Assembly (NCBI RefSeq): GCF_900116555.1
Contig: NZ_FPAT01000012.1
Coordinates: 1 to 64,000, forward strand
Reading direction: 5' to 3'
Source of the DNA: Actinopolyspora lacussalsi subsp. righensis
GTDB taxonomy: Bacteria > Actinomycetota > Actinomycetes > Mycobacteriales > Pseudonocardiaceae
Length of the DNA: 64,000 nucleotides
Part shown: piece by piece, positions 30,258-39,003 of the stretch
Layout: each line of letters begins with the position of its first letter
Position numbering within the stretch: position 1 is the stretch's first letter
Position numbers and translations under genes: made by a program
The notes under the pieces: generated by a model
Seen by the model: only the letters and a program-made list of their open reading frames with translations
Database searches by the model: none
Told to the model about the DNA's origin: nothing

Positions 30258-31442
30258 TCAGCCGTGCACCCGCCGCAGCCAGGCGGGCGGGTCCGAGAGC
30301 TCGGCGCGGGTGGGCAGGTTGTCGGGTTCCTGCCATACCGCGTTGAATCCCGTCATGCCGACGGCGTCCACCACCCTGCGGGTGAACTCGGCCCCCTTGG
30401 CGTACTGCTTGATCTTCGCGTCCACCCCGAGCAGGCTGCGCAGCACCCGGTCGAACAGACCTCCACCGGCCCGGCGCTGGGTGAACCGCTCCCGGATCGT
30501 GTGCACACTGGGAACCACCCGAGGCCCCACCGCGTCCATGACGTGATCCGCGTGCCCCTCCAGCAGAGTGGAGATGGCCAGAATCCGGTCCAGCGCCGCA
30601 CGCTGCCGCGGACTCTGCAGCAGCTCGACCACGCCGAGCATTCCGGGACTGGTGTCACTCCCACCCGTCCGCGCCGCCCGGAGCTCACGAGCCGCCGCGG
30701 GCAACCTGCCGAACAGCTCACCGGTGGAACCCTCCGTCTCGGTGAACAGTTCGCCGATACTGCGGGAGAAGTGCTCGCGCAACCAGGGAACGGCGTTGAA
30801 CTGGAGCCGGTGGGTGGACTCGTGCAGACAGACCCACATCCGGAAGTCGTCCTCGGGAACACCGAGTGCGCGCTGCGCGGCGACGATGTTGGGGGCGACC
30901 AGCAGCAGCCTGCCCGGATCGCCCGACCCCGACTCCACGGGAGCGAACGGATCGTACTGGCCGAGAACCTTGGTGCCCAGGTAGGCGAGCACGAGACCGG
31001 CCTGCATCCCGGCACCACGGCTGTTGACGGCGGCCAGCACCGGATTGACCTCGTCCCGGTCCTCGTCCCCGGCTCCCGCCAGCGCGGTGTGGGTCAATTC
31101 GGCCAGCCCACGAGTGGCACCCCGCAACCAACCCGGTCGGTCCACCACGTCGCCCGGGGCCACCGGAAGATCGGCGCCCAGACCGGTCAGTTCCCGGACG
31201 TGCGTCTCCGCGCTGACGCTGAACTCGCGGAGCGCGGCGACGACGCCGTCGGCCTCGGAACGCGAGATCTCCGGACCGGGGCCGAGCAGCCTGCTCGCGG
31301 TTGCGACAGCGGTGTTCCAGTCGACGGCGTCGCCGCTGCCGTGGCCGGAGACGTACCCGTCCCGGCGGTGCTGACTCGGTCGGGCGTGCCTGGCCGAATC
31401 CCGACGTAGCGGCGCTGACAGCGCGGACGCACGAACAGTCAC
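30258..31442 (-). CDS. Zinc-dependent metalloprotease family protein (DUF2342/zincin_2)
   Basis: A 394-residue protein equivalent to Rv3626c. GTG at 31442 is the first plausible start; the ribosome-binding site is weak. The zincin motif HESTH occurs in WVCLHESTHRLQFNAVPW, and a further Glu/His region LLEGHADHVMDAVG supplies the third ligand. YLGTKVLGQYDPF and LLLVAPNIV mark the family, once labelled F420-associated. There is no signal peptide, so it is probably cytosolic. The substrate is unknown. It lies between dacB and tilS on the same strand. Confidence 0.9.
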   Translation of the reverse strand: MTVRASALSAPLRRDSARHARPSQHRRDGYVSGHGSGDAVDWNTAVATASRLLGPGPEISRSEADGVVAALREFSVSAETHVRELTGLGADLPVAPGDVVDRPGWLRGATRGLAELTHTALAGAGDEDRDEVNPVLAAVNSRGAGMQAGLVLAYLGTKVLGQYDPFAPVESGSGDPGRLLLVAPNIVAAQRALGVPEDDFRMWVCLHESTHRLQFNAVPWLREHFSRSIGELFTETEGSTGELFGRLPAAARELRAARTGGSDTSPGMLGVVELLQSPRQRAALDRILAISTLLEGHADHVMDAVGPRVVPSVHTIRERFTQRRAGGGLFDRVLRSLLGVDAKIKQYAKGAEFTRRVVDAVGMTGFNAVWQEPDNLPTRAELSDPPAWLRRVHG

Positions 31443-31496
31443 GTTTCCGACAGTACCCGTGCGAACATCACACGGCGAATCTCCGGTTCGCGCCCC

Positions 31497-31544
31497 CACC
31501 ACTTCCAGCAGTCACCACTTCCAGCAGTCACGACTTCCAGCCGT
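31497..31544. repeat. Three 16-bp tandem repeats upstream of the metalloprotease gene
   Basis: The unit CACCACTTCCAGCAGT occurs twice perfectly (31497-31512, 31513-31528) and a third time with two changes (31529-31544). The array lies 55-102 bp upstream of the metalloprotease GTG and about 70 bp past the dacB stop. It could be an array of regulator sites or a slippage product. Confidence 0.8.
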
Positions 31545-31616
31545 GACGAGCGAGCGCCGGAAGCGGAACCGGGCACCGGCAAGGCGTGACGGGACAGCGG
31601 GCTCCGGGCGGCCCGC

Positions 31617-34304
31617 TCAACGACAGCCGCAGCTACGCAACGCGGCCGCCAATTCGTCGATCACCGGGCGTACGGAGACGGGATTCCGCCCGTTGGACAG
31701 GAACGCGAACGCCAACAGCCTGCCGTCCCGAGTGACGACGGTCCCCGCCAGGGCGTTGGTCCCCGTGAGTGTTCCGGTCTTGGCACGGACCCACCCGCTT
31801 CCCTCGGAGGCGTCGCCGTCGTAGCGCTCGGCCAGACCGCCGGTTCCGCCGGCCACGGGAACGGAAGTCAGCAACGGCCGCAGTCTGGCGGAACGACCCG
31901 AGGGGCTCTCGACGGGAGCGCTCGCGGTGCGCATTATCGCGCCCAGGATCCGGGCGGGCAGCTCGTCGGAGGCGGAAAGCCCGCTGCCGTCGACGATGTC
32001 GACACCGGCCAGATCGAAACCGTTCTCGCTCAGCACGGTGCGGACCGCCCGGACGGATCCGGAGAACGACGGTTCGTTGCCGGTGGTGATCGCGACCTGC
32101 CGCGCGAGGGCCTCGGCGAGCACGTTGTCCGAATCCCGCAGTGTTTTGCGCACCAGATCCCGCAGCGGCGGCGACTCGACCCGCGCGAGGGTGGAGGCCC
32201 CCGAGTCGACGGTGGTACTGCTGACAGAGCCGGTGGGAGCTCCCAGTCTGGAGGCGAGCTCACGGGCCGCGTCCAGCGCCGGTTCATCGCTGCGTGAACT
32301 GACCTTGCTCTTGGGGTCCTGACGCCCACCGTCGAGCATCACCGGCTGGATCGGGGCGACGTATCCCCTGTCCACATCCGCCGGATCCCAACTGTCGGCC
32401 AAGCCCGGTCCGCTGTAGCGGCTGACGTCGACCTTGACCGACTCGATGTCGCCGGAAGTGCTCGACCGGATTCGCTCCACCAGTTCGTCCAGCCCGGCCG
32501 CACCGGGATAGACCGAACTCTCCCCCTCGGGCAGCGCGGACAGTGTCGGATCACCGCCCCCGACCAGCACTATGCTGCCGGGTTCGCTGCCGCGCACGAC
32601 CTTCGTGCGGAACCGGAAATCGTGATCGACAGCCAGCAAGGCCGCCGACGCGGTGAGCAGCTTGTCGGTGGAAGCGGGAACCAGCCCCCGGTCCGGGTTC
32701 CGCTCCCAGAGGGTCCTGCCGGACCTGGCGTCACGGACCACGGCTCCGAAGTCCCCGAGCACCGGGTTCGAGGCGATCTCTTCCAGCTTGGCTTCGACGC
32801 CCTGTTCGGTCGGTAGGGGGGCCGAGCCGCTCAACCCCTTGACATCGGGGCGCAGCGAGACCGGGGCGGGTGGATCGGCACGGGGGTTCAACACGTCGCC
32901 GAACCAACCGGAACCGCGGAACACCAGCACGGCGGCGAGCGCGATCACGCCGAGCAGGGCCACCGCCGAGAGCACGAGCGTCCTGCGGCGCCCGCGGGAC
33001 GGCTGTTCACCGGAAGCCGCGGGAACGGCCTCGCCGGATTCGGAGCTGTCGCCGTCGGGGTCGCCGTAATCACCGTGATCGCCGTCGCCGTGATCACCGT
33101 CGTAGTGGTCACCGTCGTAGTGGTCACCGTCGTAGTGGTCGCTGTCGTGATCGTCGTGGTCGAGGAGTGCCGCGGTGCCGGTGGTGGGGTTCTCCTCGGA
33201 ACCCCGGGCGGCCGGTTCGGCGGTGTCAGCGGGGTGAGCTGCCTCGGTACGCGGTGGGGGCTCGGCAGGCTGGGAAGTCTCGGCAGATCGGGAGGCATCG
33301 CCGGGAGGAGCGGTCCCTCCCCGGCGCGGACCGACCTGCTGGTCGGCCTGCTCGTCCCGCCGGGGCAGCAGCTCTTGCTCGACGGTTCCGGACTCGTCGT
33401 ACTCCCCGTCCCGGGGAAACTCCCCACCCTGCGCGGATTGCGGAGACGCGCCTGGGGCACCCGGGGTCGCTTGCCCCCGGGCACGGTCGGAATCCTGCCG
33501 AGGAGGCCATGCGGAAGCCGTTTCCGAGCCGATCGGCATATCGAAATCGGCGGGAGCGGCAGGACGAGCCGGACCGGGAGGCCGACTACCGGTGGGAGCC
33601 CCCGGCTGTTCACCAGCGGCGTTCCCCGACCGGTGATGTCTCTGCTGTGCGGTGAATCGCTCGGTTCGCTGCTCCAACCGCTCGCGGTGTTCCGCCGGAT
33701 CCGGTTCGGCGCGCGGCCACCCGGGGTCCGCGGCGGGAATCCGCGGCATCCGGATGGTCGGGGGATCGGCGGCGGGAGCGGGGCCGGGGTTCGGGACCTG
33801 CTTCGGGTCCCCTCCGGCCTCCCGGTCACGCTGGTCCGATTCCTGCCCGCGCCGCTCGGGATGCCGCCCCTGTTGGTCGGAATCCTGCCCGGGCTGGTCC
33901 GGCTCCTGCTCAGTGGGACGGATCGCGCTGAAACGCTGGGTGCGTTCGACCGCGGCGGGGTCCTGCTCCGGCCACTCCGGTTCCGAGTCGGAGGTCTCCG
34001 ATGTCCGCTCGGTGCTCGCGGGCCGGGAATCCTGCTGTTGGGGATCCTCCGACTGGGCTTCCGGTGGCTGGGCTTCCGGTGGCTGCGCATCCGAGGGCCG
34101 GGCACTCTGCGACTGGGTGGAGTGCTGCTCGGGATCCTCCGCGGGCCATTCGAACGAGTCGTCCGGATCCGGGACGGTGTCGGACGTCTCGGCCTCCGGA
34201 AAGCCGTCGGAGGAGTCCGCGGGGAAGTCGCCGGTGGATTCGGCGGACGATGCCGCGTCGTCACGACCGCCCGTCCCAGCCCGTGATTCCTGGGGTTCGG
34301 GCAA
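31617..34304 (-). CDS. dacB: D-alanyl-D-alanine carboxypeptidase/endopeptidase (DacB/PBP4, S13) with giant acidic N-terminus
   Basis: An 895-residue penicillin-binding protein; the Rv3627c counterpart is about half as long. Residues 1 to about 438 are disordered, rich in Glu, Asp, Pro, Gln and Ser, and end in an Asp/His/Tyr/Gly tract with DHYDG repeated three times (about 385-402). One transmembrane helix (about 440-462) then places the catalytic domain outside. Active-site motifs are STDK (Ser545, Lys548), SDN (in RDSDNVLAEALA) and KTG (842-844), which fit the S13 family that trims or cleaves peptidoglycan peptides. The stretch before the helix would remain cytosolic. It is divergent from ppa across 461 bp. 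Confidence 0.93.
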   Translation of the reverse strand: MPEPQESRAGTGGRDDAASSAESTGDFPADSSDGFPEAETSDTVPDPDDSFEWPAEDPEQHSTQSQSARPSDAQPPEAQPPEAQSEDPQQQDSRPASTERTSETSDSEPEWPEQDPAAVERTQRFSAIRPTEQEPDQPGQDSDQQGRHPERRGQESDQRDREAGGDPKQVPNPGPAPAADPPTIRMPRIPAADPGWPRAEPDPAEHRERLEQRTERFTAQQRHHRSGNAAGEQPGAPTGSRPPGPARPAAPADFDMPIGSETASAWPPRQDSDRARGQATPGAPGASPQSAQGGEFPRDGEYDESGTVEQELLPRRDEQADQQVGPRRGGTAPPGDASRSAETSQPAEPPPRTEAAHPADTAEPAARGSEENPTTGTAALLDHDDHDSDHYDGDHYDGDHYDGDHGDGDHGDYGDPDGDSSESGEAVPAASGEQPSRGRRRTLVLSAVALLGVIALAAVLVFRGSGWFGDVLNPRADPPAPVSLRPDVKGLSGSAPLPTEQGVEAKLEEIASNPVLGDFGAVVRDARSGRTLWERNPDRGLVPASTDKLLTASAALLAVDHDFRFRTKVVRGSEPGSIVLVGGGDPTLSALPEGESSVYPGAAGLDELVERIRSSTSGDIESVKVDVSRYSGPGLADSWDPADVDRGYVAPIQPVMLDGGRQDPKSKVSSRSDEPALDAARELASRLGAPTGSVSSTTVDSGASTLARVESPPLRDLVRKTLRDSDNVLAEALARQVAITTGNEPSFSGSVRAVRTVLSENGFDLAGVDIVDGSGLSASDELPARILGAIMRTASAPVESPSGRSARLRPLLTSVPVAGGTGGLAERYDGDASEGSGWVRAKTGTLTGTNALAGTVVTRDGRLLAFAFLSNGRNPVSVRPVIDELAAALRSCGCR

Positions 34305-34765
34305 GTGCTCCTCCTAGCGACTCTCACCGGCTCGCGAATGCGATCTCGCACACTGTGTGCGGCTGGAACGGCTGACTTGTCCCACACTAGTTGCGTCCGT
34401 GGGAGTGGTGGATGAGGCCACACCGGAAACGGTGCGGACCGCTGACCGAGAACCGCCGAGGGCTGTCGCCGTGCGCGCCGGCCAGGCCGGAACGGCCGGG
34501 CGGCGATCACGGCGTCGGGCACTCCGGCCGGAGCGGGCACCCGCTGCGAGCTGGGGTTATCCGACCCCGCGAGCGGTTTTCAAAGCCGGTTCCTAGGCTG
34601 TAGTCATCACTCCACCGGTGGTGGTAACGGTTCGGACACGATCCGCTCCGATCCGATTCCACGCCGGATGGTCCGCCCCAGGGCGGGCGATCGGGGACTC
34701 CCCGAGCAACGGCCGGGAACGGCACCATCGCCGTCCGAAACATCACTAGGACGAATGAGGAACGC
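34305..34765. other. Divergent promoter region between dacB and ppa
   Basis: A 461-bp gap that must hold promoters for both directions. It includes a less GC-rich patch around 34560-34610 and a CCACCGGTGG palindrome at 34613-34622. No open frame looks like a gene. Confidence 0.4.
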
Positions 34766-35254
34766 GTGGACTTCGACGTCACGATCGAGATCCCCAAAGG
34801 GGAGCGCAACAAGTACGAAGTGGACCACAAGACGGGTCGTATCCGTCTCGACCGGACGCTGTTCACCGCCACCCAGTATCCGGCCGACTACGGGTTCATC
34901 GAGGAGACCCTCGGCGAGGACGGGGATCCGCTGGACGCGCTCGTGCTCATCCAGGAGCCGACCTTCCCCGGTTGCCTGATCAGCGCTCGCGCCATCGGAA
35001 TGTTCCGGATGCGCGACGAGAAGGGCGGCGACGACAAGATCATCTGTGTGCCCGCCGACGATCCGCGGCAGGAGCACATGCGCGACATCCATCACGTGCC
35101 GGAGTTCCACCGGCTGGAGATCCAGCACTTCTTCGAGGTCTACAAGGACCTGGAACCCGCCAAGAGCGTCGAGGGCGCCACCTGGGTAGGCCGGGACGAA
35201 GCCGAGGCGGAGATCAAGAAGTCGTACGAGCGGGCCAAGGAAGAGGGCCACTGA
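34766..35254 (+). CDS. ppa: Inorganic pyrophosphatase, soluble family I
   Basis: A 162-residue enzyme that hydrolyses pyrophosphate to phosphate and pulls biosynthetic reactions forward. It starts at GTG. The family core is intact: [43 protein letters not shown] with the DxDPxD metal-binding loop, [11 protein letters not shown], and the C-terminal [14 protein letters not shown]. The length equals Rv3628. The window also contains the membrane pyrophosphatase HppA (46870-49293), so two distinct ways of using pyrophosphate coexist. Confidence 0.97.
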   Translation: MDFDVTIEIPKGERNKYEVDHKTGRIRLDRTLFTATQYPADYGFIEETLGEDGDPLDALVLIQEPTFPGCLISARAIGMFRMRDEKGGDDKIICVPADDPRQEHMRDIHHVPEFHRLEIQHFFEVYKDLEPAKSVEGATWVGRDEAEAEIKKSYERAKEEGH

Positions 35255-35430
35255 GTCTTCGGACTCATCACCCGGTCGTGAGCGGTTGACCCGATATCGA
35301 GCGGGCACCCGCACCACTCCGGGGAACTCCCCGGGAGTACCGCTGTGGCAGCAGCCACGGGTGGCCGGACCACGCGGCCGGGCGGCCGGTGCGGGAAGCA
35401 CCGAAGGAACGCTCCGAGCCGATGAGACAG

Positions 35431-35469
35431 CAGGAAGGTCCCCGCCATCGCTCGGCGGGGACCTTCCTG
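35431..35469. terminator. Strong bidirectional hairpin after ppa
   Basis: A perfect 16-bp stem, CAGGAAGGTCCCCGCC with its complement, closes a 7-nt loop. It lies between the convergent ppa and the secreted-protein gene and can end both transcripts. Confidence 0.9.
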
Positions 35470-35526
35470 TGTGCCGTAGTCCCTGTCGTGAGTCCCTGTC
35501 GTGCCGTCGTCGCGGCGGGGGACCGT

Positions 35527-35982
35527 TCAGCGAGCGATACCGCTGACCACGTCACCGACGGGCAGCCCGGCGAGGTTGCTGCCGGAAGTCGGAGCGGGAC
35601 GAGTCGAGGGCTGCTGCTGGGCCTGCTGGGCCTGCTGTGACGGGTTCTGCAGCATCTCGCCCGGAGCGCCGTTCAGCTGCTCCCCGTTGAGCAGCTCACC
35701 GGAGATGTGACCGTTCTGCACGGCTTCCTTGAGCGGGTCACCGTCGGCGGCCCCGGCGGCATCGCGGCCGGCCGTGGTGCCCTGGGAGGGCACGACATCG
35801 CCGATGGCCTGCTGCGCGGAATGCAGCGTCGCGGCGGTGTGGTAGGTGGTCTTGGCCACGTTGTTGTCCACCGGCAGCTCGGCGGGCAGCTCCGGGCCGT
35901 CCGCGGCGGCGGTACCCGCGAAGCCGATGGCGCCGACGCTTCCCGCCACCAGGGCGGTCACCGTGGTAAGAGTGCGTTTCAT
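35527..35982 (-). CDS. Small secreted protein of unknown function
   Basis: A 151-residue protein. ATG at 35982 is chosen because AGAGGA lies nine bases upstream and the reading then begins with a classic signal peptide (MKRTLTTVTALVAGSVGAIG, cleavage probable after AGTAAA). The mature part starts DGPELPAELPVDNNVAKTTYHTA, is helical and Gln/Asn/Ala-rich, with a QQAQQAQQQ run, and ends NLAGLPVGDVVSGIAR, a short motif with the look of secreted surface proteins of actinomycetes. There is one gene per transcript, between two hairpin terminators. A promoter inside an AT-rich inverted repeat lies about 100 bp upstream. Confidence 0.75.
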   Translation of the reverse strand: MKRTLTTVTALVAGSVGAIGFAGTAAADGPELPAELPVDNNVAKTTYHTAATLHSAQQAIGDVVPSQGTTAGRDAAGAADGDPLKEAVQNGHISGELLNGEQLNGAPGEMLQNPSQQAQQAQQQPSTRPAPTSGSNLAGLPVGDVVSGIAR

Positions 35983-36070
35983 CGCCTTGGTTCCTCTCTG
36001 CACAGGTAACTGTCCCCCACGCCGGGCAAAGACTACGGAAATCACCCTCAACACGATTCAGCGAACCCTA

Positions 36071-36110
36071 GTAGCGATTTTCTTATACAGCGAGTAACGA
36101 AAATTGCTAC
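36071..36110 (-). promoter_or_regulatory. AT-rich inverted repeat around a probable promoter of the secreted-protein gene
   Basis: Arms GTAGCGATTTTC (36071-36082) and GAAAATTGCTAC (36099-36110) pair with one mismatch across 16 bases. On the minus strand a -10-like TATAAG (36088-36083) falls between the arms, about 100 bp before the ATG at 35982. The flanking 36055-36180 is markedly AT-rich, a likely Lsr2-binding landscape. Confidence 0.5.
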
Positions 36111-36223
36111 ACAAGCTCGAAAATACCCCACCACTAACACGATCGAGCTATACATTTTTATCGCGCACCGCATGAGAACATCCCGAGTTCTCGGGCCGGA
36201 ACCAACACCGCATCGAGCATGAC

Positions 36224-36260
36224 GCCGGGTCACGGATCGTGCTTCGGTCCGCGACCCGGC
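36224..36260. terminator. Hairpin downstream of the SLATT-type gene
   Basis: GCCGGGTCACGGA pairs with TCCGCGACCCGGC with one mismatch around an 11-base loop, ending three bases from the stop of the membrane-protein gene. Confidence 0.75.
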
Positions 36261-36262
36261 AC

Positions 36263-37096
36263 CTACACGAGCGCGTCCGGCAGCATCGCGGGGCCGACCT
36301 GCTGCTGGCGTTTGGCGTGCTCGTCCAGCAACATCTCCGCCTCGTGGGCGAATTCCGCGTAAGCCGCCTGCTCGCTGTCGAACCGGCGATACTTGCCCAC
36401 CCGGAGCTCTACCGAATGGTATTCACGTTCCAGCGCGTCCGCGGTCCGCTGCAGGTTGACCCCTCGTTCGCGGTACTTGGCAAACCCGGACAGTGCGGCG
36501 GTCAACGCGACCAGCAGGCTCGCCCCCACCACGGCCCAACGGACGTCGGCCATCGTGACCGAGATCGCCGCGATCACCGAAGTCACGATCGCGCCGGAAA
36601 TGATCACGACTTGCAAGGTGTTGTGCACACGACGAAAACGCCGGGCCTGCCTGCGATAAGCACGAATCGCGTCGGGCAGGTAGGCCCGATAACGCTTGTG
36701 CGCCGCGAGCAGGTCACCGCCGGAGCCGACGTCGTCGAGCGACTGCTCACGTCGAGCCTGGTTCAGTTCGCGCAGTTCGATCGCCATATCGCGTACTTTG
36801 AAGTACTGCCGGTAGAGCAGGAAGGCCGACCCCACCACGGAGATCACCGGAATCACCGAAACGAGTGGCGACAACTTCCATCCCGGACCCCAGTCCGACG
36901 CGAACCAGCTCACGATCAACGCAACCAGCGCCACGTTGGCGGGAAGTGCCCACACCGCCAACAGGCGTCGTAACAGCAGCGCCCGGTGCACCTGTTCGGA
37001 GAGGTCCGCGATGCGTCGGGCGACGTCATCGGGATCTGATTCGGCGGAGAGCACACCTCCCCCGACAATCCCCGTGCTGACCTCGGTACTGCTCAT
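36263..37096 (-). CDS. SLATT/DUF4231-type four-helix membrane protein
   Basis: A 277-residue protein. ATG at 37096 is preferred, with AAGGGA seven bases upstream. There are two hydrophobic pairs, about 46-66 with 78-98, and 165-185 with 192-212. The second half fits the SLATT/DUF4231 pattern: RRQARRFRRVHNTLQVVIIS before the helix pair and GFAKYRERGVNLQRTADAL with EREYHSVELRVGKY after it. SLATT domains are predicted pore-forming effectors in nucleotide-signalling conflict systems. Here no cyclase, SLOG or kinase gene is adjacent, so an orphan effector or housekeeping use are both open. It is flanked upstream by 0.9 kb of AT-richer DNA. Confidence 0.7.
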   Translation of the reverse strand: MSSTEVSTGIVGGGVLSAESDPDDVARRIADLSEQVHRALLLRRLLAVWALPANVALVALIVSWFASDWGPGWKLSPLVSVIPVISVVGSAFLLYRQYFKVRDMAIELRELNQARREQSLDDVGSGGDLLAAHKRYRAYLPDAIRAYRRQARRFRRVHNTLQVVIISGAIVTSVIAAISVTMADVRWAVVGASLLVALTAALSGFAKYRERGVNLQRTADALEREYHSVELRVGKYRRFDSEQAAYAEFAHEAEMLLDEHAKRQQQVGPAMLPDALV

Positions 37097-37999
37097 CACA
37101 CGATCCCTTCACGGCGTCACTGTGATCGAAATAGCTCAACAGCGTTACTGCAATCGGCTGACGGAGTGACGCCCAGAGTGGCCGAATAACGCTACGCATT
37201 CAGTCCCCCGCAGGGCGGCATCGACACCGTTCACCGGCAGTCACCGACCCGTCACATCATCCACGAGACGCCAGCCGCGCGGTCAGGCGCGTCACGGACA
37301 CGGAGCACCCCCGGATGGCGAAGTTCGCACGGACACGGGGAAAACATACAATAGGTCCACAATGGACTTACAGTCCACGCCCGGATCGCCACGATGATGA
37401 CGGCACGCCTCCACCCCGGCGACATCTCCCCCACACCCCGCCGGGCCACCCCACGTGAGCGGACCGTCGCACATTACCCACCCGAAGCGAGAGCAACGGA
37501 GTTTCCCGAAAAAGGCATCACTCAGTCGCTTTACCACACGAACAGATGACGTATTCGCCACCCGGAATGAATACGAGCCAGCAGAAAGCACGAGTCACAC
37601 CCGCACAGGATCGCGACAATTCCACCCCCGTTCGAGCCACCAGGAAGACGTTTCGATCGAAACCGTCAAACCGAAAGGTGTCATATTACCTGTACAGCGA
37701 AAACGCAACCGCGCACCCCCGGAAACCGGCGGCACGCACCCGAACGAACCGGCAACGAAAAACGAAGATTTCCCAGCGCCCGAATTCGACCGGAGAAGCA
37801 CCTAGCGCATCGAGAGCGGAGCATCGTCCCTTCCGACATCCCGGTCAGAATATTTTTCACATCCACCCGTGCGGCGTAGCGCGGAAAAACCTCATGTTTT
37901 CCGGGTGATCCGCCCCGCCAACCGAGCGGGAACCGAGACACCGGCGGTGGCGCACCCGCGGCACTCCCGCTCACGAAAGCCTCTCGGAACCGCAGCCGA
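37097..37999. other. AT-richer non-coding stretch upstream of the SLATT-type gene
   Basis: About 0.9 kb without a credible gene. Short open frames exist on both strands but lack ribosome-binding sites and normal GC-rich third positions. Base composition is less GC-rich than in neighbours, especially 37460-37870. It may be a decayed acquired segment; no transposase remnant or terminal repeat was seen. Confidence 0.4.
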
Positions 38000-38202
38000 T
38001 CAGCCAATGACCACCGTGCAGGTGTCACTCGGTCGAAACTTCCCGGGGACCCCGACATCCGCCAACCACACCGCGAGCGGCAGCGGTCCGCTGTGCCGCA
38101 TCCCGTCCGGCACCCACACCCGTACAGCCCCAGGAGATCGCGGTAGAACTCCACCGCCGAAGCGAGGTCACTCACGTGATGTTCGACCGTCGAGATCCGC
38201 AT
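38000..38202 (-). pseudogene. Degraded VOC/glyoxalase-like gene
   Basis: A good ribosome-binding site (GGGGAGGA) precedes ATG at 38202, and the first 26 residues (MRISTVEHHVSDLASAVEFY...DLLGL) are a typical VOC-superfamily beginning. The frame then turns into Cys/Arg-rich noise. Shifting to another frame at about 38125 gives a more natural reading (VWVPDGMRHSGPLPLAVWLA) that ends at 38000. This indicates a frameshift with loss of the rest of the domain, or fusion of a VOC start to another gene's tail. Confidence 0.55.
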
Positions 38203-38394
38203 CGCTTCCTCCCCGTGAGGGTACCTACCCATGACTCCGAACCGTTCGGGTTCCACCCGCTCGATCGATCCGGTAACGCTGCGAACCTAGATCTTCGAGC
38301 ACACCCGAAGTCAATGCCGCGGTTCCGGTGGAGACACGGCCGAATCACGCGGCGGAGACGCGTACGGCGGCGGGCGTACACAGGTGTGCGGCGA

Positions 38395-38859
38395 TCATCC
38401 GAACACCGGCTCGCCGTGTTCGAGGTAGACGGTCCCACCCAGCTCACGTGCCGTGAGGGCCCCACGCAGCCTGCGGGCCAGCCTCGGGATCAGGTACTCG
38501 TCGAACTCAACCACCGGCACCCACTCCCAGTGGTCCAGCTCGTCGAAGTCGAGCCGGATGCGCTGTTCGTCCTCGGCCAGCTCCCCGCAGTCGAAGACCC
38601 AGAGCAGCTTGTCGGGCTCGCTGTCGGTGGGTGCCCAGTCCACGACCAGTATCCGACTCGGATACCGCCGAATCCCCAGTTCCTCGTCCAGTTCCCTGAC
38701 ACATGCTCGCGCCGGTGACTCACCCGGCTCCACGTATCCACCGGGGATGTCCCACCGGTTGCCGTAGGTCTTGCGGACGAGCAGCACCTCTCCGCCGGGA
38801 GCGACGAACAGCGCACCGGCCGCCATCCTCGAAACGGTCGTCCCGAACTCGTCCGCCAT
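38395..38859 (-). CDS. NUDIX hydrolase
   Basis: A 154-residue hydrolase of nucleoside diphosphates linked to another moiety. The Nudix box is perfect: GGYVEPGESPARACVRELDEELG fits GX5EX7REX2EEXG (about residues 40-62). It is preceded by GALFVAPGGEVLLVRKTYG and followed by a typical beta-strand and helix to the end (EYLIPRLARRL). The substrate is unknown; the short length suits an ADP-ribose or (d)NTP house-cleaning enzyme. It is transcribed alone on the minus strand. Confidence 0.92.
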   Translation of the reverse strand: MADEFGTTVSRMAAGALFVAPGGEVLLVRKTYGNRWDIPGGYVEPGESPARACVRELDEELGIRRYPSRILVVDWAPTDSEPDKLLWVFDCGELAEDEQRIRLDFDELDHWEWVPVVEFDEYLIPRLARRLRGALTARELGGTVYLEHGEPVFG

Positions 38860-39003
38860 GGGCGAACCCTATTCGCCGAGGTGTCGGGATGTCGGTGCCG
38901 ACACCCCGGTGGGTCCGCACTCGGGCCGGTGCGCCCGCTGCCGCTCTTCGATCGGCTCGACGACGGGAGGTCCTGTCGGGCACGTCGGCGGCGAGTGCTC
39001 GTT

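Noticed and set aside
33075-34286. Plus-strand frame beginning with a long valine run, antisense to dacB
   Set aside because: The valine run is the complement of the Asp/His repeat codons of dacB; no ribosome-binding site or conserved motif.
37681-38256. A 191-residue intact VOC protein
   Set aside because: Only the first 26 residues after ATG 38202 look like VOC; the rest of that frame is Cys/Arg-rich and runs into gene-poor DNA.
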